Source of the DNA: Streptomyces sparsogenes
Lineage (GTDB): Bacteria > Actinomycetota > Actinomycetes > Streptomycetales > Streptomycetaceae
Length of the DNA: 64,000 bases
Direction: 5' to 3'
Assembly: GCF_001704635.1 (NCBI RefSeq)
Contig: NZ_MAXF01000023.1
Location: 1-64,000 of the forward strand
Below are positions 52,256 through 59,940 of this stretch, piece by piece. Every line of letters begins with the position of its first letter. Positions within the stretch are counted from its first letter, which is position 1. The notes below the pieces were generated by a model. It was not told where the DNA came from, ran no database searches, and worked only from the letters and a program-made list of their open reading frames with translations. The position numbers were made by a program, and so were the translations under genes.

Positions 52256-53214
52256 GACCGCGCGCCCTCCTCACTCGCGCGGCGGGTCAGCCGCAGATGG
52301 ACCAGGGAGACGATCACGATCAGGGCGAAGAAGAGGTACGAGACGGCGGAGGCGTAGCCGATCCGGTAGCCGGTGAAGCCGGACTGGTAGACGTACTGGA
52401 GGATCGGCCGGGTGGCGTCGTCGGGGCCGCCTCCGGTCATGATGTAGACCTGATCGAAGATCTTCAGCGAGGCGAGGATCTGGAGGATGACCACGACGCC
52501 CGTGGTCCGCCGCAGCATCGGCAGGGTGATGTTCCGCAGCCGGGCCCAGGCGCCCGCGCCGTCCAGCTCCGCCGCCTCGTAGAGGTGCTGCGGGATGGCC
52601 TGGAGCGCGGCCAGGTACAGCAGGAAGTTGAAGCCGACGGTCCACCACACGGTGGTCAGGACGATCGACAGCATGGCGTAGCGCTCGTCGGTGAGCCAGC
52701 CGATGCCGGGGTGCAGGCCGAGGGAGGCCAGCGCCTGGTCGGCGAAGCCGAAGTCGGAGGGGTAGATCACCCACAGGAAGAGCAGCCCGACGACACCGGA
52801 CGGCAGCAGGAAGGGCGCGAACCAGCTCAGCCGCCACAGCCACTGGACCACCCGCAGATGGTGGGCGAGCAGCGCCAGGCCCAGGCCGACGAGGACGAGG
52901 GGGACGGTGGACAGGACGGTGAACCAGACGGTGTTCCACAGCGAGGACCACACATCGGGGTCCCGCAGGGCCTCGGCGTAGTTGTCGAGGCCGATGAAGT
53001 GGCCGTCGGTGCCGGTGATGTTGTCGTCGCCGAGGCTCATCTTGACGCCGTACAGCAGCGGCCAGAGGAGGAAGAGAGCGTAGACGACGAGGAAGGGCCC
53101 GACGAACACCAGCCCGTGTTCGGTCCAGTGGCGGCGCACGGTCCCGGGCGGGGTGGTGGCCGCGGTGGCCCGGGACGAGTCGGGCGGGGGCGCGGTCACG
53201 GTCGGCGCGCTCAT
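52252..53214 (-). CDS. CUT1 carbohydrate ABC permease (MalF type)
   Basis: A 320-residue permease with six membrane helices, first at about 37-57 (FVGPFLVVYALFLLWPLLYG). The EAA loop is YEAAELDGAGAWARLRNITL. Pro/Ala/Thr-rich cytoplasmic N-terminus. ATG 53214 overlaps the binding-protein stop (ATGA); the frame is open further upstream only as antisense shadow. The tight order binding protein-MalF-MalG is typical of streptomycete oligosaccharide importers. Confidence 0.94.
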   Translation of the reverse strand: MSAPTVTAPPPDSSRATAATTPPGTVRRHWTEHGLVFVGPFLVVYALFLLWPLLYGVKMSLGDDNITGTDGHFIGLDNYAEALRDPDVWSSLWNTVWFTVLSTVPLVLVGLGLALLAHHLRVVQWLWRLSWFAPFLLPSGVVGLLFLWVIYPSDFGFADQALASLGLHPGIGWLTDERYAMLSIVLTTVWWTVGFNFLLYLAALQAIPQHLYEAAELDGAGAWARLRNITLPMLRRTTGVVVILQILASLKIFDQVYIMTGGGPDDATRPILQYVYQSGFTGYRIGYASAVSYLFFALIVIVSLVHLRLTRRASEEGARS

Positions 53215-54548
53215 TTCGCACCTCCGAAGGGGTTGGGGGTGTCGAGGAGTTCGCGCAGCCGGGACTTGGCCTCCTTCAGGGCGCCCTCGGGCGTACGGGA
53301 GCCGGTGAACACCCCGGAGAACACCGAGCCGAGCGCGATCCACATGAGGGAGGCGGAGCCGGTGAACCAGGCGGGTTCGTCGAGCGCCACGTCGTTGACG
53401 ACCGAGCGGTATTCGGACTGCGGCTGGAGCTTGAGGTAGGCGGGGTTCTTCAGCGTCGGCAGATAGGCCGGCACATGGCCGCCCTTGGCCCACTCGACGG
53501 TGTGCTTGAGCATCCAGGCCACGAACTCATGGGCCGCTTCGTTGGTGGCGCCGCCCCGGTCGTTCTGGTGGGGCAGCACGAAGGAGTGGCAGTCGGCCTG
53601 GGCGGTGGGGCGGCCGAAGAGGGCCGGCACCCGGGTCATGGAGAACGGCAGCTTGGTGGTGCGGAAGGAGCTGACCTCCCATTCCCCGTTGAGGTAGAAG
53701 GCGGTCCTGCCGCCGTTGAAGACGCCGACGGAGCCCGGGTAGTCGACCCGGCGGACGCACAGCCCCTCGTCGACGAGCATGCGCATGTACCGGAGCACCT
53801 TCAGCGCCTTGGCGTCGTCGAGGGCGAGGCGGCGGCCGTCGGCGGACAGCACCTTCCCGCCGGTCTGGGAGTAGAAGGTGGAGAACACCCGCCAGGGGCC
53901 GATGACGTCGCCGCCGATGGTCTCGGTGACCATGCCCGGCTGCCCGGTGGCCTTCTTGGCGGCGCGCAGGGCGGCGGTGAACTCCTCGGCGCCGTGGATC
54001 GGCGCCAGCTTGCCGTCGGAGCCGAGCAGCCCGGCCTTCTCGCACACCTCGGTGTTGTAGAAGAGCACCATGGGGTGGGTGTCGAGCGGGATGGCGTACT
54101 GCTTGCCCTCCACCGCGCCGCGCTTCCAGATGCCCTCGGGGAAGTCGGCGGGGGTCACGCCGTGTTCGGCGAGCAGGTCGAGGTCGAAGGCGTCGAGGAG
54201 GCGGCCGGGCGCGAAGCCCGCGAGCCTGGCCAGGTGCAGCGCCGCGACCTCGGGGGCCCGGCCGCCCGCGCCCGCCATGCCGAGCTTGGTGTAGTACGGC
54301 GAGCCCCACTGGAGGGTGGCGGCTTCCAGGCCGATCGAGGGATGGGACGCGCTGTAGGCGTCCAGCATCGCCCGCATGTTGACGCCGTCGCCGCCGCCGA
54401 AGAGGTGCCAGTAGCGCAGCCGGGTCTTGCCCTCGGCGACCGACGAGGGCGCGGCACAGGCGGTGGCGCCCGCGCCCAGGGCGCCGGCGGCGGCGAGGGC
54501 GCCGAGACCGGTGAGCACGCTGCGGCGGCTCGGGGAGGATCGTTGCAT
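53211..54548 (-). CDS. Extracellular sugar-binding lipoprotein of a CUT1 importer
   Basis: A 445-residue family-1 solute-binding protein. The signal has twin Arg (SPSRRSVLTGLGALAAAGAL) and a lipobox ATAC (Cys about 31), so it may be a Tat lipoprotein. LRYWHLFGGGDGVNMRAMLD, PEVAALHLARL, IPLDTHPMVLFYNTEVCEKA and AFYLNGEWEVS are typical. First gene of the three-gene operon. The shared regulatory motif is 30-50 bases before ATG 54548, and a LacI-type palindrome 140 bases before it. Likely ligand is an arabino- or galacto-oligosaccharide, by neighbourhood. Confidence 0.93.
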   Translation of the reverse strand: MQRSSPSRRSVLTGLGALAAAGALGAGATACAAPSSVAEGKTRLRYWHLFGGGDGVNMRAMLDAYSASHPSIGLEAATLQWGSPYYTKLGMAGAGGRAPEVAALHLARLAGFAPGRLLDAFDLDLLAEHGVTPADFPEGIWKRGAVEGKQYAIPLDTHPMVLFYNTEVCEKAGLLGSDGKLAPIHGAEEFTAALRAAKKATGQPGMVTETIGGDVIGPWRVFSTFYSQTGGKVLSADGRRLALDDAKALKVLRYMRMLVDEGLCVRRVDYPGSVGVFNGGRTAFYLNGEWEVSSFRTTKLPFSMTRVPALFGRPTAQADCHSFVLPHQNDRGGATNEAAHEFVAWMLKHTVEWAKGGHVPAYLPTLKNPAYLKLQPQSEYRSVVNDVALDEPAWFTGSASLMWIALGSVFSGVFTGSRTPEGALKEAKSRLRELLDTPNPFGGAK

Positions 54549-54856
54549 TGCGGCTCATTCCTGCTGCACCAGAGCAGCGTTTGTTCGTGATTTCGAATGC
54601 CGCTCGTAACTTCGGACGGAAGATAAGCCGCCGTGGAGTGCACGTCAACGCTTTGCGCAGGACTCGCCCCACCTCTTGACCCACGACTCAGCAAGCGCTT
54701 ACCGTCACCGGTCTCTCTTCGTGCGAGTGAGGCGGGGCAACGGATGTACGAACTGGGGGGACGGGACCGTCCGCACCCGCGGGACGACGCGGCGGGGGCG
54801 GCTTCGGCCATCTCAAGATCGACTACAACGCGCGTCCGCAGGGCGCGCACTGTGAA
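54549..54856. promoter_or_regulatory. CUT1 operon promoter region with IclR-type and LacI-type sites (308 bp)
   Basis: No gene seen. TGTTCGTGATTTCGAA (54582-54597) is a close match to the shared motif, 34 bases before the ABC start. GCAAGCGCTTAC (54691-54702) copies the pectate-lyase operator core. The two sites suggest dual control of the importer. Confidence 0.65.
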
Positions 54857-54858
54857 TG

Positions 54859-54887
54859 CCGTGGGCCCGCTCTTCGGCGGGCCACGG
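54859..54887 (-). terminator. Terminator of the DUF5946 gene
   Basis: CCGTGGGCCCGC (54859-54870) pairs with GCGGGCCACGG (54877-54887) with a single bulged G and a 6-base loop, 10 bases past the minus-strand stop at 54897. Confidence 0.65.
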
Positions 54888-54896
54888 TCTTTCCGG

Positions 54897-55352
54897 TCAC
54901 GTCTCGCAGCTCCACGCCTCGACCGTCGCCGCAGCCCAAGCCTCGACGCGCTGCGTGAACTCCACGGCAGGGAACGTCCCGTCGACGGCGACGTCCTTGA
55001 TCGTGACGGAGAAACGGGATCGCAGCGCGTCCCGGTGCGGCAAGGCCGCGTCCCGGGACACTCGTGAAGGCTCCCCCTTCACACGATGGGAGTTGCCACG
55101 ACGAGCCCGACCGACGAGCCGGTTCACTTCGCCGAGGCCGCCTTCGAGGTACGCACGCAGGAGCGCCCACGCCATCGCGCCGTCGTCGGCGGGAACCCGA
55201 CTGGGGTGCTGAAGCAGGAAGCAGGAGACCGAGACACCGTGAAGCGGCCCCCACGGTTCCTGACGTGAATGGTCCAGAGCGAGCAAGGCGTGGAACAGCT
55301 CGTCACAGGATCGCGGATCCATCGGTGCACCGCACTCCGGGCAGGGTTTCAT
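54897..55352 (-). CDS. DUF5946 family protein
   Basis: A 151-residue protein with an N-terminal CPECGAP zinc-ribbon half, a further Cys in PRSCDELFHALLALDHSRQE and GVSVSCFLLQHPSR, and a C-terminal segment VTIKDVAVDGTFPAVEFTQR. This fits DUF5946, of unknown function. ATG 55352 with GAGGAGAAGG is chosen because the family starts at KPCPECGA; the open frame continues upstream to 55436. Confidence 0.75.
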   Translation of the reverse strand: MKPCPECGAPMDPRSCDELFHALLALDHSRQEPWGPLHGVSVSCFLLQHPSRVPADDGAMAWALLRAYLEGGLGEVNRLVGRARRGNSHRVKGEPSRVSRDAALPHRDALRSRFSVTIKDVAVDGTFPAVEFTQRVEAWAAATVEAWSCET

Positions 55353-55491
55353 GCCTTCTCCTCGATCCTCCGAAGTACAGCGAGGCCGGCCGCAGCGGCT
55401 TGGGCAGGACGGCGACGATGCCTCCGGTGCCCCCACCCCCTTCCTGCGGCCGGCCGCTGTACGCCGAAGGCGCAGGGCCGCCCGGAGACCG

Positions 55492-56529
55492 TCAGTCGTT
55501 CAGCGCGACGATCATCTTGCCGATGTTCTCGCCGCGCAGCATGCCCAGGAACGCGTCCACCGCGCTGTCGATGCCCTTGACCACCGTCTCCCGGTAGTGC
55601 AGCTTGCCCTCGCGCAGCCAGCCGCCGACCTCCTCGACGAACCGCTGCTGGAGGTGCTGGTGGTCCTGGACGAGCATGCCCTGGATACGCAGCCGCTTGC
55701 CGATGACGAGGGCGAGGTTGCGCGGGGCGGCGGGCGGCTCGGTCGCGTTGTACTGGGCGATCATGCCGCAGACGGTGATGCGTCCGTGCACGTTCATGCG
55801 GCCGATGGCGGCCTCGAGGTGTTCGCCGCCGACGTTGTCGAAGTAGACGTCGATGCCGTCGGGCGCGGCCTCCTTGAGCTGCTCGGCGACCGGGCCCTCC
55901 TTGTAGTTGAACGCCGCGTCGAAGCCGTACTCCTGGGTCAGCAGCCGGACCTTCTCGTCCGAGCCCGCGCTGCCGATGACCCGCGAGGCGCCCTTGAGCT
56001 TGGCGATCTGGCCGACCTCGCTGCCGACCGCGCCCGCCGCGCCGGAGACGAAGACCACGTCGCCCTCCTTGAAGGAGGCGACCTCGAGCAGGCCCGCGTA
56101 CGCGGTCAGCCCGGTCATGCCGAGGACGCCGAGGTACGCGGAGAGCGGGGCGGCGGCCGGGTCCACCGCGACCGCGTGCTCGGCGTCCATCGTCGCGTAC
56201 TCGCGCCAGCCGGCGAAGTGCAGGACGTGGTCGCCGACGGCGACGCCCTCCGCGTTCGAGGCGATGACCTGGCCCACGGCGCCGCCGTTCATCGGGTGGT
56301 CGAGCTTGAAGGGCGGGAGGTACGACTTCACGTCGTTCATCCGGCCGCGCATGTACGGGTCCACCGACATGTACAGGTTGCGGACCAGCACCTGGCCGGG
56401 GCCCGGCTCGCCGACGGGCACCTCGCGCAGCGCGAAGTCCTCCGGCTTCGGCCACCCTTCGGGGCGGGCGACGAGGTGCCATTCACGGCCGGTGGCGGGT
56501 ATCCCGGAGGTGGGGGTGGTGGCGGTCAT
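55492..56529 (-). CDS. NADP-dependent reductase, MDR family (curA/YncB-like)
   Basis: A 345-residue zinc-free medium-chain reductase that reduces enones or curcumin-like double bonds. It has LVRNLYMSVDPYMRGRMND, the nucleotide fold SGAAGAVGSEVGQIAKLKG, and GIDVYFDNVGGEHLEAA, the signature of prostaglandin reductase/leukotriene dehydrogenase relatives. No zinc ligands. It is divergent from a MarR gene with palindromic operators between them (starts 101 bases apart), so it is probably induced by the compound MarR senses, for example an electrophile. Confidence 0.92.
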   Translation of the reverse strand: MTATTPTSGIPATGREWHLVARPEGWPKPEDFALREVPVGEPGPGQVLVRNLYMSVDPYMRGRMNDVKSYLPPFKLDHPMNGGAVGQVIASNAEGVAVGDHVLHFAGWREYATMDAEHAVAVDPAAAPLSAYLGVLGMTGLTAYAGLLEVASFKEGDVVFVSGAAGAVGSEVGQIAKLKGASRVIGSAGSDEKVRLLTQEYGFDAAFNYKEGPVAEQLKEAAPDGIDVYFDNVGGEHLEAAIGRMNVHGRITVCGMIAQYNATEPPAAPRNLALVIGKRLRIQGMLVQDHQHLQQRFVEEVGGWLREGKLHYRETVVKGIDSAVDAFLGMLRGENIGKMIVALND

Positions 56530-56558
56530 GGGGGTGAGCCTCCTCAGATGTTTCGGGA

Positions 56559-56610
56559 TGTTTCAGGTAGTGAAACAATGATGGTGCTGGATATTTCATG
56601 GTGTCAAATA
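56559..56610. promoter_or_regulatory. Twin 19-bp MarR operators between divergent genes
   Basis: TGTTTCAGGTAGTGAAACA (56559-56577) is a perfect inverted repeat with 7-base arms; TATTTCATGGTGTCAAATA (56592-56610) has the same length and spacing with weaker arms. Their centres are 33 bases apart, three helical turns. The first faces the reductase promoter, the second sits just before the MarR -10. Confidence 0.75.
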
Positions 56611-56629
56611 AATGGGTATTCTGGACCCC

Positions 56630-57082
56630 ATGACCTCCAGCAACGAACCTCCTGATCCGCTGACGCTCGAAGTCGTCGAGCTCATCGGCACCATCGTCGC
56701 GCGCTATCACGAGGAATACGAGCAGGCCGCCGCGAAGCACTCCCTCACCGGCGCGCAGGCGCGGGTGCTCGGGCTGCTGTCCCGGGGCCCGACGCCCATG
56801 CGCCGCATCGCCCAGCAGTTGAAGTGCGAGCCGTCGAACGTGACGGGGATCATCGACCGCCTGGAGACCCGCGGCCTCGCCGAGCGCCGGCTCGACCCGG
56901 CCGACCGCCGCGTCAAGCTCGCCGCCGCGACCGACCGGGGCAAGGAGACCGCCGACCGGCTGCGCGGCTCGCTCGGCTTCGCGCGCGCCCCGCTGGCCGG
57001 GCTGTCGGAGCGGGAGCGCACGGTGCTGCGCGACCTGCTCAAGCTGATGGTGGGGCCGGACGACGAGCTGCCGGCGGTCTGA
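56630..57082 (+). CDS. MarR-family transcriptional regulator
   Basis: A 150-residue regulator. The winged helix covers about 30-100: LTGAQARVLGLLSRGPTPMR, then CEPSNVTGIIDRLETRGLAE and the wing RRLDPADRRVKLAA. No redox Cys pair; one Cys (KCEPSN) sits in the recognition region. TATTCT at 56617-56622 is a -10 box 7 bases before ATG 56630, implying leaderless translation from 56630; an ATG at 56612 is in frame but lies before that box. Divergent from the reductase, with operators between, so it likely represses both. Confidence 0.92.
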   Translation: MTSSNEPPDPLTLEVVELIGTIVARYHEEYEQAAAKHSLTGAQARVLGLLSRGPTPMRRIAQQLKCEPSNVTGIIDRLETRGLAERRLDPADRRVKLAAATDRGKETADRLRGSLGFARAPLAGLSERERTVLRDLLKLMVGPDDELPAV

Positions 57083-57163
57083 CGCGGTCGGAAGGCGAGC
57101 CGATCCGGCTCTGACGCGAGCCCGACCCCGACCCCGGCCGGCCCCCCGGGCGCGCCACCGGCC

Positions 57164-57967
57164 CTACGTGCACCACCACAGGAAGCGGTCGCAGCTCCCC
57201 GTGGGCGTGGGCGCGGGGGTGGTCGGCGCCGCGGTGGTGGGGCCGGGGTCGGACGGCGAGGTCGGGTCCTGTGTGGAGCCGCCCCCTCCGCCGCCGCCCG
57301 TGGCGGCGGGCGTGGCGGAGGGGCCGCCGGAGCCACCGGCCGAGGAGGGGGCGTCGGGGCCGGGCGACTCGCCGTCCTCGGACTTCTCGCCGTCCTCGGA
57401 CTTCTCGCCGTCCTTGCCTGCGGCGTCCCCGTCCGCGCCCCCGTCCTCGTCCGCGCTCGCCCCGTCCGCGCCGGCCGAGGGGCCGGCGCCCGGTGCCCCG
57501 CTCTCCCGCGCGCTCGGCCCGCTGGAGCCCCCGGCGCCCGGGCCGCGGTCCACCTGCGAGGTGTCGGGGCCGGACGAGGACGAGGACTCGTGGAAGATGC
57601 CGCCCTCGGTGGCGATCTCCGCCACGAACAGCCCGGCCAGCAGGGGGCCGAGCACCGCCGCCATGATCGTCACCCGGCGCCGCCGCCCGCGGCGCGCCCG
57701 GCGCGCCCGCCCGCCGATGATGCCGCGGGGTCTGGGCTTCCCGCGGGCCGCCTTGCGCCGGTCCGCGCGCGTCGAGGCCGCCTCGGGGGCCTCCGCGCGC
57801 GTCGAGGCCGCCTCGGCCTCGGCAGCGGGGGACGGCTCGTCATCCGCTTCAGCGTCGAAGGGGGCGCCTTCGGGCGCGGGGTAGGCGTACTCCCCCGCGT
57901 ACGCACCACAACCCGGGCAGATGACAGCGCCGTTGAGGTGGCGGCGGCAGGAAGGGCAGTAATCCAT
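57164..57967 (-). CDS. SCO2400-family membrane protein with N-terminal zinc ribbon
   Basis: A 267-residue protein. It opens with DYCPSCRRHLNGAVICPGCG, a four-Cys zinc ribbon (residues about 4-21), then an Ala/Glu/Arg linker containing a repeat of EAASTRAEAPEAASTRAD, a basic patch, one membrane helix (about 102-122, IMAAVLGPLLAGLFVAEIA) and a long Gly/Ser/Asp/Pro-rich external tail with two EKSEDG copies. This matches the SCO2400 family of Streptomyces, whose function is unknown. Start ATG 57967 begins directly at the ribbon. Confidence 0.85.
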   Translation of the reverse strand: MDYCPSCRRHLNGAVICPGCGAYAGEYAYPAPEGAPFDAEADDEPSPAAEAEAASTRAEAPEAASTRADRRKAARGKPRPRGIIGGRARRARRGRRRRVTIMAAVLGPLLAGLFVAEIATEGGIFHESSSSSGPDTSQVDRGPGAGGSSGPSARESGAPGAGPSAGADGASADEDGGADGDAAGKDGEKSEDGEKSEDGESPGPDAPSSAGGSGGPSATPAATGGGGGGGSTQDPTSPSDPGPTTAAPTTPAPTPTGSCDRFLWWCT

Positions 57968-58080
57968 GTCGCCGGGCAGGTTATGTGACCCCCGGGTAGT
58001 CGAGAAACCGCAGATTGTGAGGATCCTGTGCAAGGATCGATTTCTCGCCGAACGGACCGTCGCTTGGCCGAAATTGTCCG

Positions 58081-58174
58081 CCTCGGCCCGCGACCACCTC
58101 AGTCCGGGAACGCCTCAACCGCGAAACCTCGGCCCGCGAACGCCTCAGCCCGCGGACGCCTCAGCCCGCGAACG
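58081..58174. repeat. 16-bp tandem repeat array ending at a stop codon
   Basis: Six units of cctcagcccgcgaacg type at 58081, 58097, 58113 (14 bases), 58127, 58143 and 58159. The last unit supplies TCA (58161-58163), the stop of the lactonase gene on the minus strand. Confidence 0.82.
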
Positions 58175-59021
58175 CCGGTTGCGCCAGCCCCTGCCCCGCC
58201 CCCGCGAGCACCAGCACCGACCCGGCGAGCGGCTGTTCGGCGGGGCCGAGCCCGACCCGCGCGGAGGTCACGTACAGGTCGGTCAGGTCCGGGCCGCCGA
58301 AGGCGCACGCGGTCGGGCGGCGCACCGGCAGCTCCACCACCCGGTCGAGCGAGCCGTTGGGGGCATACCGGCGGACCGCTCCGCCGTCCCACAGCGCGAC
58401 CCACACGCCGCCGTCGGCGTCCACGCACAGCCCGTCGGGGAAGCCCGCGCCGTCCTCGATCCGCGCGAAGGGGCGGCGGCCGGTGACCTCCGCGCCCGCC
58501 ACGTCGAAGACGTCGATCCGGCGGGTCGGGGTGTCGGCGTAGTACATGAGACGGCCGTCCGGGCTCCAGCCGATGCCGTTGCTGACCGTGACGTCCGGCA
58601 GGATCTCCGTACGGGAGCCGTCCGGGGCGATACGGGACAGCGTGCCGCCGCCCGTGGCCTCGTCGTAGCGCATGGTGCCCGCCCACAGCGAGCCGTCCGG
58701 CGCCACGGCCGCGTCATTGCCGCGGCGGCCGGGGACCGCCTCGTGGACCAGCCAGGAGAACCCGCCGTCGGCCCCGTACAGCCCGACGCCGTCGCGGAGG
58801 TTGACCGCGAGGCCGCCGCCGGCCCGGGGCTTGGCCGCGCCGACGTGCTGCTCGGTGACCAGGACCGTGCGCCGGCCGGTGGCGGGGTCCCAGGTGTGGA
58901 CGCGGGAGGAGAGGATGTCCACCCAGATCAGCCGCTTCGCCGCGGCGTCCCAGGTCGGGCCCTCGCCCAGCTCGGCGGTCGCCCGGACCGCCACCTCCAG
59001 GCCGTGGCCGTTGCCGCTCAT
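58161..59021 (-). CDS. SMP-30/gluconolactonase family sugar lactonase
   Basis: A 286-residue six-bladed propeller lactonase that opens sugar lactones to aldonic acids. Metal and catalytic positions are in LGEGPTWD (Glu), VAPDGSLWAGTM, VSNGIGWSPDGRLMYYAD (Asn and Asp) and GAGFPDGLCVDADGGVWVA (Asp). No signal peptide. It overlaps the upstream iclR gene by ATGA. With the zinc dehydrogenase and the dehydratase at 30-33 kb it would make an oxidative sugar route. The stop lies in a tandem repeat. Confidence 0.9.
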   Translation of the reverse strand: MSGNGHGLEVAVRATAELGEGPTWDAAAKRLIWVDILSSRVHTWDPATGRRTVLVTEQHVGAAKPRAGGGLAVNLRDGVGLYGADGGFSWLVHEAVPGRRGNDAAVAPDGSLWAGTMRYDEATGGGTLSRIAPDGSRTEILPDVTVSNGIGWSPDGRLMYYADTPTRRIDVFDVAGAEVTGRRPFARIEDGAGFPDGLCVDADGGVWVALWDGGAVRRYAPNGSLDRVVELPVRRPTACAFGGPDLTDLYVTSARVGLGPAEQPLAGSVLVLAGAGQGLAQPAFAG

Positions 59022-59794
59022 GCGCCGCGCCTCCGGTGTCCCAGGCGGGCCGACAGCTCGCCCGCGCCCTTGGCGGCCAGCTCCGCCAGCTCCTGCTGCC
59101 GCTCCTCGCTCCAGCGGATCATCGGCACCGAGATCGACAGCGCGGCCACCACCTTGCCCGCCGAGTCCCGCACCGGGGCCGCCACACAGCTCACGTCCGG
59201 GTTCGACTCGCGCTGCTCGACGGCGATGCCGCGCTCGCGGATCTCCGCGAGATGGCGGCGCAGCTCCTGGGGGGAGGTGATGCTGTTGTCCGTCATCGCG
59301 GTCAGCGGCCGGTCCTCCGGGATGCGGGCGGCCAGTGCCTCCTCGGAGAGGGAGGCGAGGAGCATCTTGCCGACCGAGGTGCAGTGGGCGGGCAGCCGGC
59401 GGCCGGCGGCGGAGACCATGCGGACGGCGTGGGTGGAGTCGACCTTGGCGATGTAGATGACGTCCGCGCCCTCCAGGATGGCGACGTGGACGGTCTCGTC
59501 GCAGGTCTCGGCGACGCTGCGGGCCACCTGCCGGCCCTCGGCGGCCAGGTCGAGCTGCTCGGCGTAGCGGCTGCCCAGTTGGTACGGGCGCACGCCGAGC
59601 CGGTAGCGTCCTGGCTGGTCGGGCACTTGCACCAGGTAGGAGCGAGCGGCCAGGGTGGTCACCAGCTCATGGACCGTCGTCCGGGGCAGCCCGAGCTTGC
59701 GGGTGATCTCGGGTGCGGAGAGCGTGCCGTCCCCGTCGAGAAAGAGCTCGAGTATGTCCAGGGCCCGGGTCACCGCGGGCACCAAGCGTCCCAT
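59018..59794 (-). CDS. IclR-family transcriptional regulator
   Basis: A 258-residue regulator. The helix-turn-helix is AVTRALDILELFLDGDGTLS, then PEITRKLGLPRTTVHELVTT (about 6-50); the effector GAF-like domain follows from about 80 (VDSTHAVRMVSAAGRRLPAH, TSVGKMLLA, GIAVEQRESNPDVSCVAAPV). ATG 59794 is selected because an upstream ATG (59851) would place the operator inside the coding part. It is the first gene of an operon with the lactonase. Two motif copies lie just before it as an inverted pair, so it probably regulates itself and the other genes carrying that motif. Confidence 0.9.
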   Translation of the reverse strand: MGRLVPAVTRALDILELFLDGDGTLSAPEITRKLGLPRTTVHELVTTLAARSYLVQVPDQPGRYRLGVRPYQLGSRYAEQLDLAAEGRQVARSVAETCDETVHVAILEGADVIYIAKVDSTHAVRMVSAAGRRLPAHCTSVGKMLLASLSEEALAARIPEDRPLTAMTDNSITSPQELRRHLAEIRERGIAVEQRESNPDVSCVAAPVRDSAGKVVAALSISVPMIRWSEERQQELAELAAKGAGELSARLGHRRRGA

Positions 59795-59832
59795 GTCGCT
59801 CGCCCACCCCTTCTGGTCCAGTTGGCACCGTC

Positions 59833-59869
59833 TGTTCGAGATTACGGCCATCGGCCGGTATCGCGAACA
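59833..59869. promoter_or_regulatory. Paired IclR-type operators before the iclR-lactonase operon
   Basis: TGTTCGAGATTACGGC (59833-59848) and, inverted, CCGGTATCGCGAACA (59855-59869) form a long imperfect inverted repeat centred near 59851, 40-75 bases upstream of the IclR start. This is the only site in the set with two close copies. Confidence 0.68.
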
Positions 59870-59940
59870 GATTACGCAGAGGTGACTTCTCCAGGCAATG
59901 GCCGGGCGCCTGGGGGCCCCGGGTGCGCCACGATGGGGCC

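Noticed and set aside
49824..52274. An 816-residue minus-strand frame
   Set aside because: It is antisense to GH30 and out of frame with the permease gene. Both true genes have complete motifs.
54633..55067. A plus-strand frame upstream of and overlapping the DUF5946 gene
   Set aside because: It is rich in Arg and Ser with no family likeness and runs antisense to the DUF5946 gene and across the terminator hairpin.
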